From Pseudomonas gingeri (GTDB taxonomy: Bacteria > Pseudomonadota > Gammaproteobacteria > Pseudomonadales > Pseudomonadaceae), in contig NZ_JACAPR010000008.1 in NCBI RefSeq assembly GCF_013385635.1, positions 186,001 to 250,000 of the forward strand: a stretch of DNA of 64,000 nucleotides, read 5' to 3'. Below the pieces are notes generated by a model. That model had not been told where the DNA came from, searched no databases, and was given only the letters and a program-made list of their open reading frames with translations. A program made the translations under genes and the position numbers. Each line of letters opens with the position of its first letter. Within the stretch, counting starts at the first letter, position 1. Shown one piece after another: positions 34,451 to 43,376 of the stretch.

Positions 34451-35524
34451 CTACAACAGCGGCGCCACCATCGGCTCCTTGCGCGGCCAGGCATCCAGCA
34501 CTGCCTTGAACAGGGTCGCCAGGGGAATCGCAAAGAACACCCCCCAGAAGCCCCACAGCCCGCCAAACAGCAGGACCGCACAGATAATCGCCACCGGGTG
34601 CAGGTTCACCGCCTCGGAGAACAACAGCGGCACCAGCACGTTGCCATCCAGGGTCTGGATAATCCCGTAGACCGCCATCAGGTAGATGAACTGGTCACTC
34701 CAGCCCCACTGGAACAGCGCGATCAGCATCACCGGCACCGTCACCACCACCGCGCCGACATAGGGCACGACCACCGACAGGCCCACCAGCAAGGCCAGCA
34801 GGGCGGCGTAGTTGAGTCCCAGGGCGACAAAGGCGACATAGGTCACCCCGCCGCAGATGATGATCTCGATCACCTTGCCGCGAATGTAGTTGGCGATCTG
34901 CCGGTTCATTTCCTCCGCCACCCGGGTGATCAGCGCCCGCTCACGGGGCAGGTAGCCACGCACCCAGTCGCGGATGGTCGCCCGGTCCTTGAGGAAGAAG
35001 AACACCAGGATCGGCACCAGCACCAGGTAGATCATGATATTGACCAGCAGCGGCAGGCTGGACAGGGAAAAGGTCAGTGCCCATTGGCCGAACTTGCCGA
35101 TTTCCCCGCGCGCCACTTCGATCGCCTGCAGCACCTGCTCGTCGGACACCAGGTGCGGATAACGCTCGGGCAGCAACAGCAGCAACGACTGCCACTTGGC
35201 CAACATCCCCGGCAGTTCGTTGAACAGGGTGATCAATTGGTGCCAGAGCAACGGCACCACCACCAGCATGAACAACAGCAGGCCGCCCATGAACAACGCG
35301 AATACCAGGCCGACCGCCGCCGCGCCCGGTAGCCGCATACGCTCCAGGCCGAACACCAGCCCCTGCATCAGGTAGGCGAGTACCATCCCGGCCAATACCG
35401 GGGCGAGCATCTTGCCGAGAGTGAGCACGGCAGTGAACGCCAGGAACAACAGCACCGCCAGGACCACCGCTTCCTCATCGGAGAAATAGCGCTGGATCCA
35501 GTCTCGTAACACTTTGAACATCAA
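34451..35524 (-). CDS. AI-2E/PerM family transporter
   Basis: 357 residues with about eight membrane segments: a first pair near residues 18-55, a third near 60-85 after LERMRLPGAAAVGL, a long cytoplasmic or periplasmic region (110-150) and a C-terminal cluster including LVGLSVVVPYVGAVVVTVPV and ICAVLLFGGLWGFWGVFFAIPLATLFKAVL. That last motif is the family signature. Members are putative permeases; the AI-2 export role of TqsA does not necessarily apply. Start MMFK at 35524. It lies downstream of tusA on the minus strand. Confidence 0.88.
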   Translation of the reverse strand: MMFKVLRDWIQRYFSDEEAVVLAVLLFLAFTAVLTLGKMLAPVLAGMVLAYLMQGLVFGLERMRLPGAAAVGLVFALFMGGLLLFMLVVVPLLWHQLITLFNELPGMLAKWQSLLLLLPERYPHLVSDEQVLQAIEVARGEIGKFGQWALTFSLSSLPLLVNIMIYLVLVPILVFFFLKDRATIRDWVRGYLPRERALITRVAEEMNRQIANYIRGKVIEIIICGGVTYVAFVALGLNYAALLALLVGLSVVVPYVGAVVVTVPVMLIALFQWGWSDQFIYLMAVYGIIQTLDGNVLVPLLFSEAVNLHPVAIICAVLLFGGLWGFWGVFFAIPLATLFKAVLDAWPRKEPMVAPLL

Positions 35525-35564
35525 TATTCCTTAAAAAAATCGACGGCGATTTCAGTGTCGAAAA

Positions 35565-35804
35565 TCAGGCCTTGCGCAGCCAGTAACGATAAACCCCGGC
35601 CTCTTCCTCTTCGCGCAACAGCGTATGCCCGGCGAGTTTGGCGAAGGTACGGAAGTCGCGCTGCGAACCGGCATCGGTGGCGATAACCTTGAGCACCGCG
35701 CCGCTGGCCAGGCGATTGAGTTCCAGCTTGGCCTTGAGCAGCGGCAGCGGGCAATTCAGGCCGCTGGCGTCCAGCTCGGCGTCGTACTCTACAGCGTCGG
35801 TCAT
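35565..35804 (-). CDS. TusA-family sulfur carrier
   Basis: 79 residues with the N-terminal ASGLNCPLPLLKAKLEL motif; Cys18 in CPxP carries the persulfide. The two-layer alpha/beta fold and length match TusA/YedF/SirA proteins, which pass sulfur in tRNA thiolation or cofactor assembly. The orthologous position in P. aeruginosa (next to bepA) is occupied by a TusA-like protein linked to molybdenum cofactor and redox homeostasis. It precedes the PerM-like gene by 40 bases. Confidence 0.9.
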   Translation of the reverse strand: MTDAVEYDAELDASGLNCPLPLLKAKLELNRLASGAVLKVIATDAGSQRDFRTFAKLAGHTLLREEEEAGVYRYWLRKA

Positions 35805-35932
35805 TGCTTCACTCCTGGCTGGGCGCCGGGTCGATTATTCAAGCCGCCTAGGATACCCCAAGCGGTGCCACCTCTGGTCGTCTGCGTGGTGTACGGCTAC
35901 AGTAAGGGCTTTGCCAAACCAGAGCCCTGTGC

Positions 35933-37366
35933 ATGACTTTTCTGCGCCCCACCCTGTTGACGCTCGCCTGCCTGCTCGCCTCCCCCGGCTTCGCCGACGA
36001 CCTGCCGTCACTCGGTGATGCCAGTTCCGCGATTGTCTCGCCCCAGCAGGAGTATCAACTGGGCCGTGCCTGGTTGAGTCTCTTGCGCAGCCAGGTCAAG
36101 CAACTGAACGACCCGCAGCTCAAGGACTACGTGGAAACCACGGTGTACAAGCTGGTGGAAACCAGCCAGGTCCAGGACCGCCGCCTGGAATTCATCCTGA
36201 TCGACAGCAACCAGCTCAACGCCTTCGCCGCCCCCGGCGGGATCATCGGGATCAACGGCGGCCTGTTCCTCAACGCGCAGACCGAAGGCGAGTATGCCTC
36301 GGTGCTGGCCCACGAACTCGCGCACTTGTCGCAGCGCCACTTCGCCCGGGGCGTGGAAGCCCAGCAACGCATGCAACTGCCGATGATGGCGGCGCTGCTG
36401 ACCGGGATCATCGTGGCCGCCGCCGGTGGTGGTGACGCGGGCATCGCGACCATCGCCGGGACCCAGGCCGCCGCCTTCCAGGAGAAACAGCGTTTCTCCC
36501 GCCAGAATGAACAAGAAGCCGACCGTATCGGCATTCTCAACCTGGAGAAGGCCGGCTACGACCCGCGCAACATGCCGACCATGTTCGAACGCCTGATGCG
36601 TATCTACCGCTTCGATGCCAAGCCGCCGGAATTCCTCCTGACCCACCCGGTCACCGAATCGCGGATCGCCGACACCCGCAACCGTGCCGAGCAGGCCAAG
36701 CCCGGCGGCATCGAGGACAGCCTGCGTTATCAACTGATCCGCGCCCGCGTGATGCTTTCGTACGAGGACTCGCCGGGACTGGCGGCCAAGCGTTTCCGTG
36801 CCCAGCTGGACGAAAACCCCAAATCCGATATTGCCCGTTACGGCCTGGCCATCGCGCAGATCAAGGGCAGCCAGTTGAATGAAGCACGGGAAAACCTCAA
36901 GCCGCTGCTGGCCAAGTCGCCCAACGAGGTCATCTACAACCTGGCCCAGATCGAACTCGACATCACCAGCGGCCACCTTCCCGATGCCGTGTCACGCACC
37001 GACCGGATGCTCGCGCTGTATCCGGGCAACTATCCGCTGAAACAGGTCCAGGTCGATCTGCTGGTCAAGCAGAACAAACCGGCTGACGCGGAGAAGATCC
37101 TGGTGGACATGCTCAAGACCCGCTCGGAGGATCCGGATATCTGGTACCAGATCGCCGAAACCCGCGGCCAGGCCGGCAATATCATCGGCCTGCACCAGGC
37201 CCGGGCCGAGTATTTCGCCCTGGTCGGCGACTTCAAGCAGGCGATCCAGCAACTGGACTTCGCCAAGCGCCGGGCGCCGAACTTCCAGCTGGCCTCACGC
37301 ATCGACGCGCGGCAGAAAGAGATGATCGACCAGGAACGCATGGTCAAGGACATGATGGGCGGCTAA
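35933..37366 (+). CDS. bepA: M48 metalloprotease, BepA/YfgC-like
   Basis: 477 residues with a signal peptide (LACLLASPGFA/DDL, cleavage near 21). The M48 protease domain holds zinc ligands His127, His131 (HELAH) and Glu195 (NEQEADRIG); the C-terminal half (about 255-470) is TPR helices. This is the BepA design, a periplasmic protease and chaperone that controls LptD and Bam assembly. It is divergent from tusA. A hairpin repeat follows its stop. Confidence 0.93.
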   Translation: MTFLRPTLLTLACLLASPGFADDLPSLGDASSAIVSPQQEYQLGRAWLSLLRSQVKQLNDPQLKDYVETTVYKLVETSQVQDRRLEFILIDSNQLNAFAAPGGIIGINGGLFLNAQTEGEYASVLAHELAHLSQRHFARGVEAQQRMQLPMMAALLTGIIVAAAGGGDAGIATIAGTQAAAFQEKQRFSRQNEQEADRIGILNLEKAGYDPRNMPTMFERLMRIYRFDAKPPEFLLTHPVTESRIADTRNRAEQAKPGGIEDSLRYQLIRARVMLSYEDSPGLAAKRFRAQLDENPKSDIARYGLAIAQIKGSQLNEARENLKPLLAKSPNEVIYNLAQIELDITSGHLPDAVSRTDRMLALYPGNYPLKQVQVDLLVKQNKPADAEKILVDMLKTRSEDPDIWYQIAETRGQAGNIIGLHQARAEYFALVGDFKQAIQQLDFAKRRAPNFQLASRIDARQKEMIDQERMVKDMMGG

Positions 37367-37379
37367 CCGTTCGTTCGAG

Positions 37380-37487
37380 CGTTCCCACGCTCCAGCGTGG
37401 GAACGCCTCACTGGACGCTCCGCGTCCGCTCTACAAGTGACGCAGAGCATCACGGGCTGCATTCCCACGCGGAGCGTGGGAACGATC
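37380..37487. repeat. ~110-bp multi-hairpin repeat, copy 3
   Basis: CGTTCCCACGCTCCAGCGTGGGAACG at the left, a central GGACGCTCCGCGTCC hairpin and ATTCCCACGCGGAGCGTGGGAACGATC-like right part. It is the reverse complement of copy 1, with about ten changes. It lies between convergent bepA and nadA and probably serves as the terminator for both. Confidence 0.82.
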
Positions 37488-37498
37488 AGCCGGCACCA

Positions 37499-38557
37499 TC
37501 AGGCGTTGCCGCTCAACTTCAGGCGCGCGGCCTGGGTGAAATCCAGCATGCGCTTGAGCGGACGAACCGCGCGGGGAATGATCGACGGGTCGACGAAGAT
37601 CTCGTTGCTGCCCTCGCGCAAACACTGCAAGGTGCGCTCAAGTGTGTTCATGGCCATCCACGGGCAATGGGCACAACTGCGGCACGCCGCGCCATTGCCG
37701 GCGGTCGGTGCCTCGACAAAGACCTTGTCCGGACACAGCTGCTGCATCTTGTAGAAGATGCCGCGATCAGTAGCGACGATAAAGGTCTTGTTCGGCAGGG
37801 TCTGCGCGGCCTTGATCAACTGGCTGGTGGAGCCGACCGCATCGGCGAGGTCGATCACCGACTCGGGGGATTCCGGGTGCACCAGGATCGCCGCCTCGGG
37901 ATACAGCGCCTTCATGTCTTCCAGTTGCTTGGACTTGAACTCTTCGTGAACGATGCAGGCACCGTCCCACAGCAACATATCGGCGCCGGTCTGCTTCTGG
38001 ATATAGCGTCCCAGGTGCTTGTCCGGCGCCCAGATGATCTTTTCGCCGTTATCCATCAGGCTTTCGACGATTTCCAGCGCGCAGCTGGAGGTCACCACCC
38101 AGTCCGCACGCGCCTTGACCGCCGCCGAGGTGTTGGCATACACCACCACCGTGCGTTCCGGGTGCTGGTCGCAGAAAGCGGAAAACTCGTCCACCGGGCA
38201 ACCCAGATCCAACGAACAGGTCGCCTCCAGGGTCGGCATCAGGATGCGTTTTTCCGGGGTGAGGATCTTCGCCGTCTCGCCCATGAAGCGCACGCCCGCC
38301 ACCAGTACCGTCCTGGCCGGATGCACGGCGCCGAAACGGGCCATTTCCAGGGAGTCGGACACACAGCCGCCGGTTTCTTCGGCCAGGGCCTGAATCACCG
38401 GGTCACAGTAGAAGTGCGCCACCAGCACCGCGTCCTGAGCCTTGAGCTCGGCGGCGATCTCGGCACGGAGGGTCGCCTCCTGCTCGGCACTCAAGGGTTT
38501 GGGCTGCTTGGCGTCGAGGTGGGCTTGAACCAGAAGGCGTTCGGAAATCTGCGTCAT
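37499..38557 (-). CDS. nadA: Quinolinate synthase A
   Basis: 352 residues. NadA condenses iminoaspartate and dihydroxyacetone phosphate to quinolinate in NAD synthesis, using a [4Fe-4S] cluster. Visible landmarks are [27 protein letters not shown], the middle [12 protein letters not shown] and the C-terminal [13 protein letters not shown] that contributes the last cluster ligand. Three repeated Rossmann-like domains span the length. It converges on bepA. Confidence 0.96.
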   Translation of the reverse strand: MTQISERLLVQAHLDAKQPKPLSAEQEATLRAEIAAELKAQDAVLVAHFYCDPVIQALAEETGGCVSDSLEMARFGAVHPARTVLVAGVRFMGETAKILTPEKRILMPTLEATCSLDLGCPVDEFSAFCDQHPERTVVVYANTSAAVKARADWVVTSSCALEIVESLMDNGEKIIWAPDKHLGRYIQKQTGADMLLWDGACIVHEEFKSKQLEDMKALYPEAAILVHPESPESVIDLADAVGSTSQLIKAAQTLPNKTFIVATDRGIFYKMQQLCPDKVFVEAPTAGNGAACRSCAHCPWMAMNTLERTLQCLREGSNEIFVDPSIIPRAVRPLKRMLDFTQAARLKLSGNA

Positions 38558-38804
38558 GTTCGCAAGACCTGCAAGCGCGTGAGCGCGAAAGTCGAGTATA
38601 CCCCGGCCCCTGTCTCTTTCCGAGGCAGGATATTAGGTGTAGCGCGCGGCGACCGGGAAAGTGAATCCATCAGGCATGGAGTGCTTTTCAGCGCCGCAAG
38701 GCTACAGAATATCCAATGGATTCAAAAGATTATTCTGACCTTCGGACACGCGGGGGCAACTCGATGGATAATCCGCTCATTGACGAGACGTGGGACAGTA
38801 ACCG

Positions 38805-39731
38805 ATGACCGCTGATGACTACCTGGTAATGGACCGCACGGAGTGGGCCGGCCTGCGCGCCAACACGCCCCTGACGCTGTCGGAAGAGGACCTGGCGACC
38901 CTGCGCGGGGTCAACGAGGACATCTCCCTGGAGGATGTCGCCAACGTCTACCTGCCGCTGTCGCGGCTGATCAGCCTGCACGTCGGCGCGGCTCGCCACC
39001 TGGCCGGCATCAAGGACACCTTCCTCGGCCGGGCCAGTCCGCGGGGGCCGTACATCATCGCCATCGCTGGCAGCGTCGCGGTGGGCAAGAGCACTTTTGC
39101 CCGCGTCCTCCAGGCATTGATGGCGCGCTGGCCGGATCATCCGAACGTGGCTCTGGTAACCACCGATGGCTTTCTCTACCCCAACAGCAAGCTGGTAGCC
39201 GACGGCATCATGCACCGCAAGGGTTTTCCGGAAAGCTACGATCGCCGGCAGATGGTGAAATTCCTCGCCGACGTCAAGGCCGGTGAGGGTGAAGTCCAGG
39301 CACCGATCTATTCCCACATCAGCTACGACATCGTACCGGGCGAACACCAGACAGTGGATCGACCGGACATCCTGATCTTCGAAGGGCTCAATGTCCTGCA
39401 GACGGACGGCACCGACGAACCGAAGCCGAGCACCATCGTCTCCGACTTCTTCGACTTCTCGATCTACCTGGACGCCGACGAACAGGATATCGAGCAATGG
39501 TACGTCGACCGTTTCCTGCTGCTGCAGAAGACCGCGTTCCGTGCGCGCGGCGCCTACTTCCGCAAGCTGGCGGACCTGACACCCGAGGAAGCCCCCGAAG
39601 CCGCGCGGCAGATCTGGCGCGATATCAACCGGGTCAACCTGCTGGAAAACATCCTGCCAACCCGCGAGCGGGCCGACCTGGTGGTACGCAAGACCCGGGA
39701 TCATTCGGTCGGGGAAATCTGGCTGCGTTGA
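38805..39731 (+). CDS. coaA: Type I pantothenate kinase
   Basis: 308 residues, matching bacterial CoaA (E. coli 316). The P-loop GSVAVGKST is at 89-97, followed by TTDGFLYPN near 121, KGFPESYD near 139, [15 protein letters not shown] and IFEGLNVLQ near 193, all kinase or pantothenate-site motifs. The enzyme starts CoA synthesis and is feedback-inhibited by CoA. Pseudomonads typically rely on the unrelated type III kinase CoaX, so this may be an extra copy. It lies in the accessory segment between nadA and tRNA-Lys. Confidence 0.92.
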   Translation: MTADDYLVMDRTEWAGLRANTPLTLSEEDLATLRGVNEDISLEDVANVYLPLSRLISLHVGAARHLAGIKDTFLGRASPRGPYIIAIAGSVAVGKSTFARVLQALMARWPDHPNVALVTTDGFLYPNSKLVADGIMHRKGFPESYDRRQMVKFLADVKAGEGEVQAPIYSHISYDIVPGEHQTVDRPDILIFEGLNVLQTDGTDEPKPSTIVSDFFDFSIYLDADEQDIEQWYVDRFLLLQKTAFRARGAYFRKLADLTPEEAPEAARQIWRDINRVNLLENILPTRERADLVVRKTRDHSVGEIWLR

Positions 39732-39825
39732 GACGCGGTTCCTATAACACGAAACAACCCTGCCCTATACTTGCGAAGCTTTATGCAACACCAATGGAAT
39801 TGACCGAACATTCGAGGGACGACCC

Positions 39826-40281
39826 GTGAGCGCCGCACTCTGCAACAACATTGCCGCCGTGACATTCGTCAGCAAGCACAAGGCGGTCTGCCAGCCGATT
39901 GCCGACCAACTGGACCTGCCGGTCGAGAACATCCTCGGCCTCGCCGCCCAGGAGAGCCAGTACGGCAGCGGGCGCATTGCCCGGGAATTGAACAACTATT
40001 TCTCCCTGCATGCGCCGGCGCCCTTGCAGATCGGCGCACAAGCCCCGACGGGCAACAGCCAGATCAAGGTGGCGCAGTTTTCTTCCTTCCAGCAATGCGC
40101 CCAGTCCTTCGCCACCCGCTATGGCGCGGCGGTCAGGGGCAAGAAAGACCCACTGGAGTTCGCCCAGACCCTGGTGAAGATCGGCTTCAACACCGGCAAC
40201 GCCGCCACGGGCGGGCGCGACGGGTTCGCCAAGTACCTGGCGCAAATCATTATCGCAGTCAAAGGACGAATGGCGTGCTGA
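39826..40281 (+). CDS. Glucosaminidase-fold protein, candidate type VI effector
   Basis: 151 residues from GTG 39826 (GAGGG site), without signal peptide. LPVENILGLAAQESQYGSGRIARELNNYFSLHAP (31-64) is the lysozyme/glucosaminidase core, with Glu43 the likely catalytic acid and the NNYFSLH strand typical of GH73-like peptidoglycan hydrolases. A cytoplasmic protein of this kind followed at once by an exported partner fits a contact-dependent effector with its immunity protein, like the Tge glycosidase effectors. The immunity gene overlaps its last seven bases. An 11-codon upstream frame ends in a GTGA overlap with its start. Confidence 0.7.
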   Translation: MSAALCNNIAAVTFVSKHKAVCQPIADQLDLPVENILGLAAQESQYGSGRIARELNNYFSLHAPAPLQIGAQAPTGNSQIKVAQFSSFQQCAQSFATRYGAAVRGKKDPLEFAQTLVKIGFNTGNAATGGRDGFAKYLAQIIIAVKGRMAC

Positions 40282-40745
40282 TCAAGACGACCGCTGCATG
40301 GCTATTCACCCTGGGCCTGGCCTGCACCACCCTCTCGGCCTGCGCCGCGCAGGCCTTGCAGCCCGACCAGGTCAAACCCCAGGGCCTGAGCCGCGAACAG
40401 GCCCAACAGGTGCTGGAAGTGGCGCTCAAGCATGAAGACTACAAACTGGGCAAGCCCGGGGTCTTTATCGACGGCGACCTGGCCGACGAAAACGGCAACC
40501 CGCCTCATCCGGGCTATTTCGACTTCAGCCTGGGCTACAACGACCCCAAGGCCGGCGCCACGGAGTACTGGGGATTGTTCTCGGTCAGCACCACGACCGG
40601 GGATGTCTGGGAAATCAACAGCTGCAAGCGCCTGACGGGACCTGAGCTCAAGCAACTGCAAGGTCGGATCATGAGCAGGACCGGGAAGAGCCTGGGTGAT
40701 GAGAAGGTGCAGCGGGAGGGGTTGGGGTGTGATGAGGAGCCCTAA
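40275..40745 (+). CDS. Exported putative immunity lipoprotein
   Basis: 156 residues from GTG 40275, with AAAGGA eight bases before it and inside the effector gene. The N-terminus is a signal peptide ending LSAC23, a good lipobox; cleavage by signal peptidase I after ACAAQA is the alternative. The mature part (about 130 residues) shows FIDGDLADENGNPPHPGYFDFSLGYNDP and WGLFSVSTTTGDVWEINSCKRL, a cystatin/PepSY-like alpha-beta layout with no enzyme motif. Location in the periplasm next to a cell-wall hydrolase gene suggests it protects the producer. Confidence 0.65.
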   Translation: MLIKTTAAWLFTLGLACTTLSACAAQALQPDQVKPQGLSREQAQQVLEVALKHEDYKLGKPGVFIDGDLADENGNPPHPGYFDFSLGYNDPKAGATEYWGLFSVSTTTGDVWEINSCKRLTGPELKQLQGRIMSRTGKSLGDEKVQREGLGCDEEP

Positions 40746-40855
40746 GTCCTGGGACTGACCTGCTATTGAAAAACAGGAGGCGATGACAACTGTCCTGACA
40801 CCGCGGGCCCGCCAAAGCCTGCAACCCTGGCGGATTGAAGAGACAGCGGATTTTC

Positions 40856-41254
40856 CTATACCCAGTCTTCGACGCGCAGACCAGGCACTCGGTCAAATTC
40901 GCGTAGATTGTTTGTTACCAAAATCAAACCTTGCGAACGAGCGTGCCCGGCAATCATGTGATCGTAAGGGCCAATCGGAGTGCCAACCTTAGCCAGCTCC
41001 GCACGGAGTTGACCTGTATGCGCCGCCGCATCCTGGTCGTATTTCAAGACATCCAGTCGTGCTGCAAAGCCCTCTACGTCGGCCAGGTTTCGTCCTGGGT
41101 TCGAAGATTTTTCCGCTCCATAGATGAGCTCCATCAACGTCACGGTACTGATGCACAGCTGGCCATGGTGAGCTTTGAACGCTTCGCGAACATGCTGGGG
41201 TTTGTTCTTTATTGTGAAGATGCAAATGTTGGTATCGAGCATGAATTTGAGCAT
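40856..41254 (-). CDS. vapC: VapC toxin (PIN ribonuclease)
   Basis: 132 residues with the PIN-domain acidic cluster Asp7 (MLDTN), Glu42 (LMELIYG), Asp99 (IGPYDHMIAGHA) and the late VTNNLREF motif. The sequence is of the VapC/MvpT type, which cleaves initiator tRNA or other RNAs. Its ATG overlaps the vapB stop as TGATG, so toxin translation is coupled to the antitoxin. It lies head-on to the effector/immunity genes. Confidence 0.93.
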   Translation of the reverse strand: MLKFMLDTNICIFTIKNKPQHVREAFKAHHGQLCISTVTLMELIYGAEKSSNPGRNLADVEGFAARLDVLKYDQDAAAHTGQLRAELAKVGTPIGPYDHMIAGHARSQGLILVTNNLREFDRVPGLRVEDWV

Positions 41255-41484
41255 CAGAATGATTCCCGCTCTTGCTCGGCTGGCTGCTCACGAGCCGTCA
41301 TAAAATCATCCGTTACACCTTCACCGTCAAACCAGCTATCCCAGGACTCACCCGCGGGGGTGATGATTCGGGTTCTGCCGATTGCAACAATATCAACGCG
41401 CTTGACGTCATCAGGAAGCGCGGCAGCCTTTGGCAAGCGCACGGCCTGACTACGATTACTTTGAAATACCGAGCCTTGTTCCAT
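41254..41484 (-). CDS. vapB: VapB antitoxin
   Basis: 76 residues from ATG 41484. The N-terminal half is a swapped-hairpin AbrB/MazE domain (GSVFQSNRSQAVRLPKAAALPDDVKRVDIVAIG), the C-terminal half (WDSWFDGEGVTDDFMTAREQ) the toxin-binding tail with a Trp-Phe motif common in VapB. The protein would inhibit VapC and bind the palindrome 13 bases upstream. The frame continues upstream but that part overlaps promoter elements. Confidence 0.92.
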   Translation of the reverse strand: MEQGSVFQSNRSQAVRLPKAAALPDDVKRVDIVAIGRTRIITPAGESWDSWFDGEGVTDDFMTAREQPAEQERESF

Positions 41485-41496
41485 GTCGCACCTACA

Positions 41497-41547
41497 GGGA
41501 TATGCAGATTGCATATCCCAGGATAATGCATACCAGGAATATGTCAA
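41497..41547 (-). promoter_or_regulatory. vapBC promoter and VapB operator
   Basis: On the minus strand, TTGACA (41542-41547) and TATCCT (41520-41525) are spaced by 16 bp. Directly downstream lies GGGATATGCA-GAT-TGCATATCCC (41497-41519), a perfect palindrome with 10-bp arms. A VapBC complex bound there would block promoter clearance, the usual autoregulation. Confidence 0.8.
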
Positions 41548-41677
41548 AGGGATATACAAGCTGTGTAACCGATGGCCATCGTCGAATTTTCCGTGACGCC
41601 TGGCACGACCGTTCTCTACAAAGCCATCCGGGAAATTCGCCCGATGCTTGAAACCTATTCGCTTTTTTCAAGCAAAA

Positions 41678-41718
41678 AAAATCCGGAAATCCTCACTTTC
41701 GTGGGCTTTCCGGATTTT
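41678..41718 (-). terminator. Terminator of the tRNA-Lys gene
   Basis: AAAATCCGGAAA and TTTCCGGATTTT are 12-bp arms around a 17-base loop; on the minus strand a run of T (TTTTTTTGC) follows. It lies 16 bases beyond the tRNA 3' end. Confidence 0.82.
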
Positions 41719-41733
41719 CTTCTACAACAAATA

Positions 41734-41809
41734 TGGTGGGTCGTGTGGGATTCGAACCTACGACCAATTGGTTAAAAGCCAACTGCTCTACCAACTGAGC
41801 TAACGACCC
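41734..41809 (-). tRNA. tRNA-Lys (anticodon TTT)
   Basis: On the minus strand the 76-base sequence starts GGGTCGTTAGCTCAGTTGG and ends CACACGACCCACCA. The acceptor stem GGGTCGT/ACGACCC pairs perfectly, the anticodon loop is CTTTTAA (anticodon TTT) and GGTTCGAATCC forms the T-loop. CCA is encoded. In P. aeruginosa the tRNA-Lys next to queC is an attachment site for PAPI/pKLC102-type elements. Confidence 0.96.
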
Positions 41810-41872
41810 GCTGTGTGGTGGCGCGTATAATACTGATTTCTAACGGGAATTCAACACCTTAAATGAAAAAAA

Positions 41873-42562
41873 TCAAAAATAACGCGTTGGGTCGCTGATT
41901 CCGGCTGCCGCAAAGCCTTCAGCGCGCAGGCGGCAGCTGTCACATTTCCCACATGCAAAGCCGTTAGCATCCGCTTGATAGCAGGATACAGTCAGCGAAT
42001 AGTCGACGCCCAGCTTGACCCCGGCCTGGACGATATCGGCCTTGCTCAGGTTCTGCAGCGGTGCCTGGATGCGGAAACCATTGCCCTCGACACCGGCCTT
42101 GGTCGCCAGGTTGGCCAGGGTTTCGAAGGCCTCGACGAACTCGGGACGGCAATCCGGGTAACCGGAGTAGTCCACCGCATTCACGCCGATAAAGATGTCA
42201 CGCGCACCGAGCACTTCCGCCCAGCCCAGCGCCAGGGACAGGAACACCGTGTTGCGGGCCGGCACGTAGGTCACCGGAATGCCCTCGCCCGGAGTCTCGG
42301 GCACGTCGATGGAACTGTCGGTCAATGCCGAGCCGCCGATACCGTTCAGGTTCAGGCCGATGACCTTGTGTTCGATCACACCCTGGTCCCGCGCCACCCG
42401 CTCGGCGGCCTGCAGCTCGGCGCGATGGCGCTGGCCATAGTCGAAGCTCATGGTGTAGCAGCTGTAGCCTTCGGCGCGCGCCATGGCCACCACAGTCGCC
42501 GAATCGAGACCGCCGGACAACAGGATTACCGCTTTCTTTTCAGTGCTTGCTTGCGTGGTCAT
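41873..42562 (-). CDS. queC: 7-cyano-7-deazaguanine synthase
   Basis: 229 residues. The PP-loop [13 protein letters not shown] (near 14-26) binds ATP, and the C-terminal [24 protein letters not shown] provides zinc cysteines. QueC converts 7-carboxy-7-deazaguanine to preQ0 on the way to queuosine. Start ATG 42562 was chosen since the open frame above it overlaps queE antisense to its true frame. One base separates it from the queE stop, so the two form an operon. Confidence 0.96.
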   Translation of the reverse strand: MTTQASTEKKAVILLSGGLDSATVVAMARAEGYSCYTMSFDYGQRHRAELQAAERVARDQGVIEHKVIGLNLNGIGGSALTDSSIDVPETPGEGIPVTYVPARNTVFLSLALGWAEVLGARDIFIGVNAVDYSGYPDCRPEFVEAFETLANLATKAGVEGNGFRIQAPLQNLSKADIVQAGVKLGVDYSLTVSCYQADANGFACGKCDSCRLRAEGFAAAGISDPTRYF

Positions 42563-42563
42563 A

Positions 42564-43211
42564 TCAACGTCCCGGTTCGTCATTCCAAAGATACTTGTGC
42601 AATTGCATCTGCAAGCGCACGGGAAGGTTATCCGCCACAATCCAGTCCGCCAGCTCGCGGGCCGGCAAGTCGTGATGGCTCGGCGAAAACAGCACTTCGC
42701 CGGCACGCTTCTCCAGGCCGTACTGGATCAGCTTGGACACCGACCAGTCGTAGTCTTCGCGGGAGCAGATCACGAACTTGACCTGATCGTTGGCGGTCAG
42801 CAGCTCGATATTCTCGTAGCGGTTGCGATGCGCCTCCTTCGAGCCCGGCGTCTTCAGGTCGACCACGCGGCTGACCCGCGCATCCACCGCCGAGATATCC
42901 AGCGAGCCGCTGGTTTCCAGGGACACCTCATAACCGGCGTCACAAAGCCGTTTGAGCAAGGGAATGGCGTTAGGTTGGGCCAGCGGCTCACCGCCCGTCA
43001 CACAGACGTAGCGTGGCCGGTAGCCGGCAACCTGGTCGAGGATGCTGTCCAGCGACATCAACGTACCGCCGCTGAAGGCGTAGGCGCTGTCGCAGTACTG
43101 GCAGCGCAGGGGGCAACCCGTCAGGCGCACGAATACTGTGGGCAGCCCAGCAGTCCGCGTTTCACCCTGTAACGAGTAAAAAACTTCGGTAATTCTCAAT
43201 GTGTCTTGCAT
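42564..43211 (-). CDS. queE: 7-carboxy-7-deazaguanine synthase
   Basis: 215 residues from ATG 43211 (GTG 43220 is a possible alternative). It is a small radical SAM enzyme with the cluster motif Cys33-x3-Cys37-x2-Cys40 ([16 protein letters not shown]), GGEPLAQ near 96 and an N-terminal FYSLQGET substrate motif. It contracts 6-carboxytetrahydropterin to CDG, the substrate of QueC immediately downstream. Confidence 0.95.
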   Translation of the reverse strand: MQDTLRITEVFYSLQGETRTAGLPTVFVRLTGCPLRCQYCDSAYAFSGGTLMSLDSILDQVAGYRPRYVCVTGGEPLAQPNAIPLLKRLCDAGYEVSLETSGSLDISAVDARVSRVVDLKTPGSKEAHRNRYENIELLTANDQVKFVICSREDYDWSVSKLIQYGLEKRAGEVLFSPSHHDLPARELADWIVADNLPVRLQMQLHKYLWNDEPGR

Positions 43212-43328
43212 ATCCGCCACGGGCGTAACAGCTAAACAGGCTGTCCGCCTCCGTCAGGCACTGCAATGAACCTGCGATCGCACAGTCCAGAGCAGCGTGT
43301 TTCATAAAAAAGGGCATCAATTCTAACG

Positions 43329-43354
43329 AAAAAACCCGCGACAAGCGCGGGTTT
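43329..43354 (-). terminator. Terminator of the tol-pal-cpoB operon
   Basis: AACCCGCG-ACAAG-CGCGGGTT forms an 8-bp GC-rich stem; on the minus strand it is followed by TTTTTTCG. It lies about 25 bases after the cpoB stop. Confidence 0.87.
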
Positions 43355-43376
43355 CTTGATTCAGGCCTTCAACACA

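Noticed and set aside
41873..43220. preQ1 riboswitch in front of queE-queC
   Set aside because: The short sequence upstream of queE shows no preQ1-type hairpin and A-rich tail that I can recognise.
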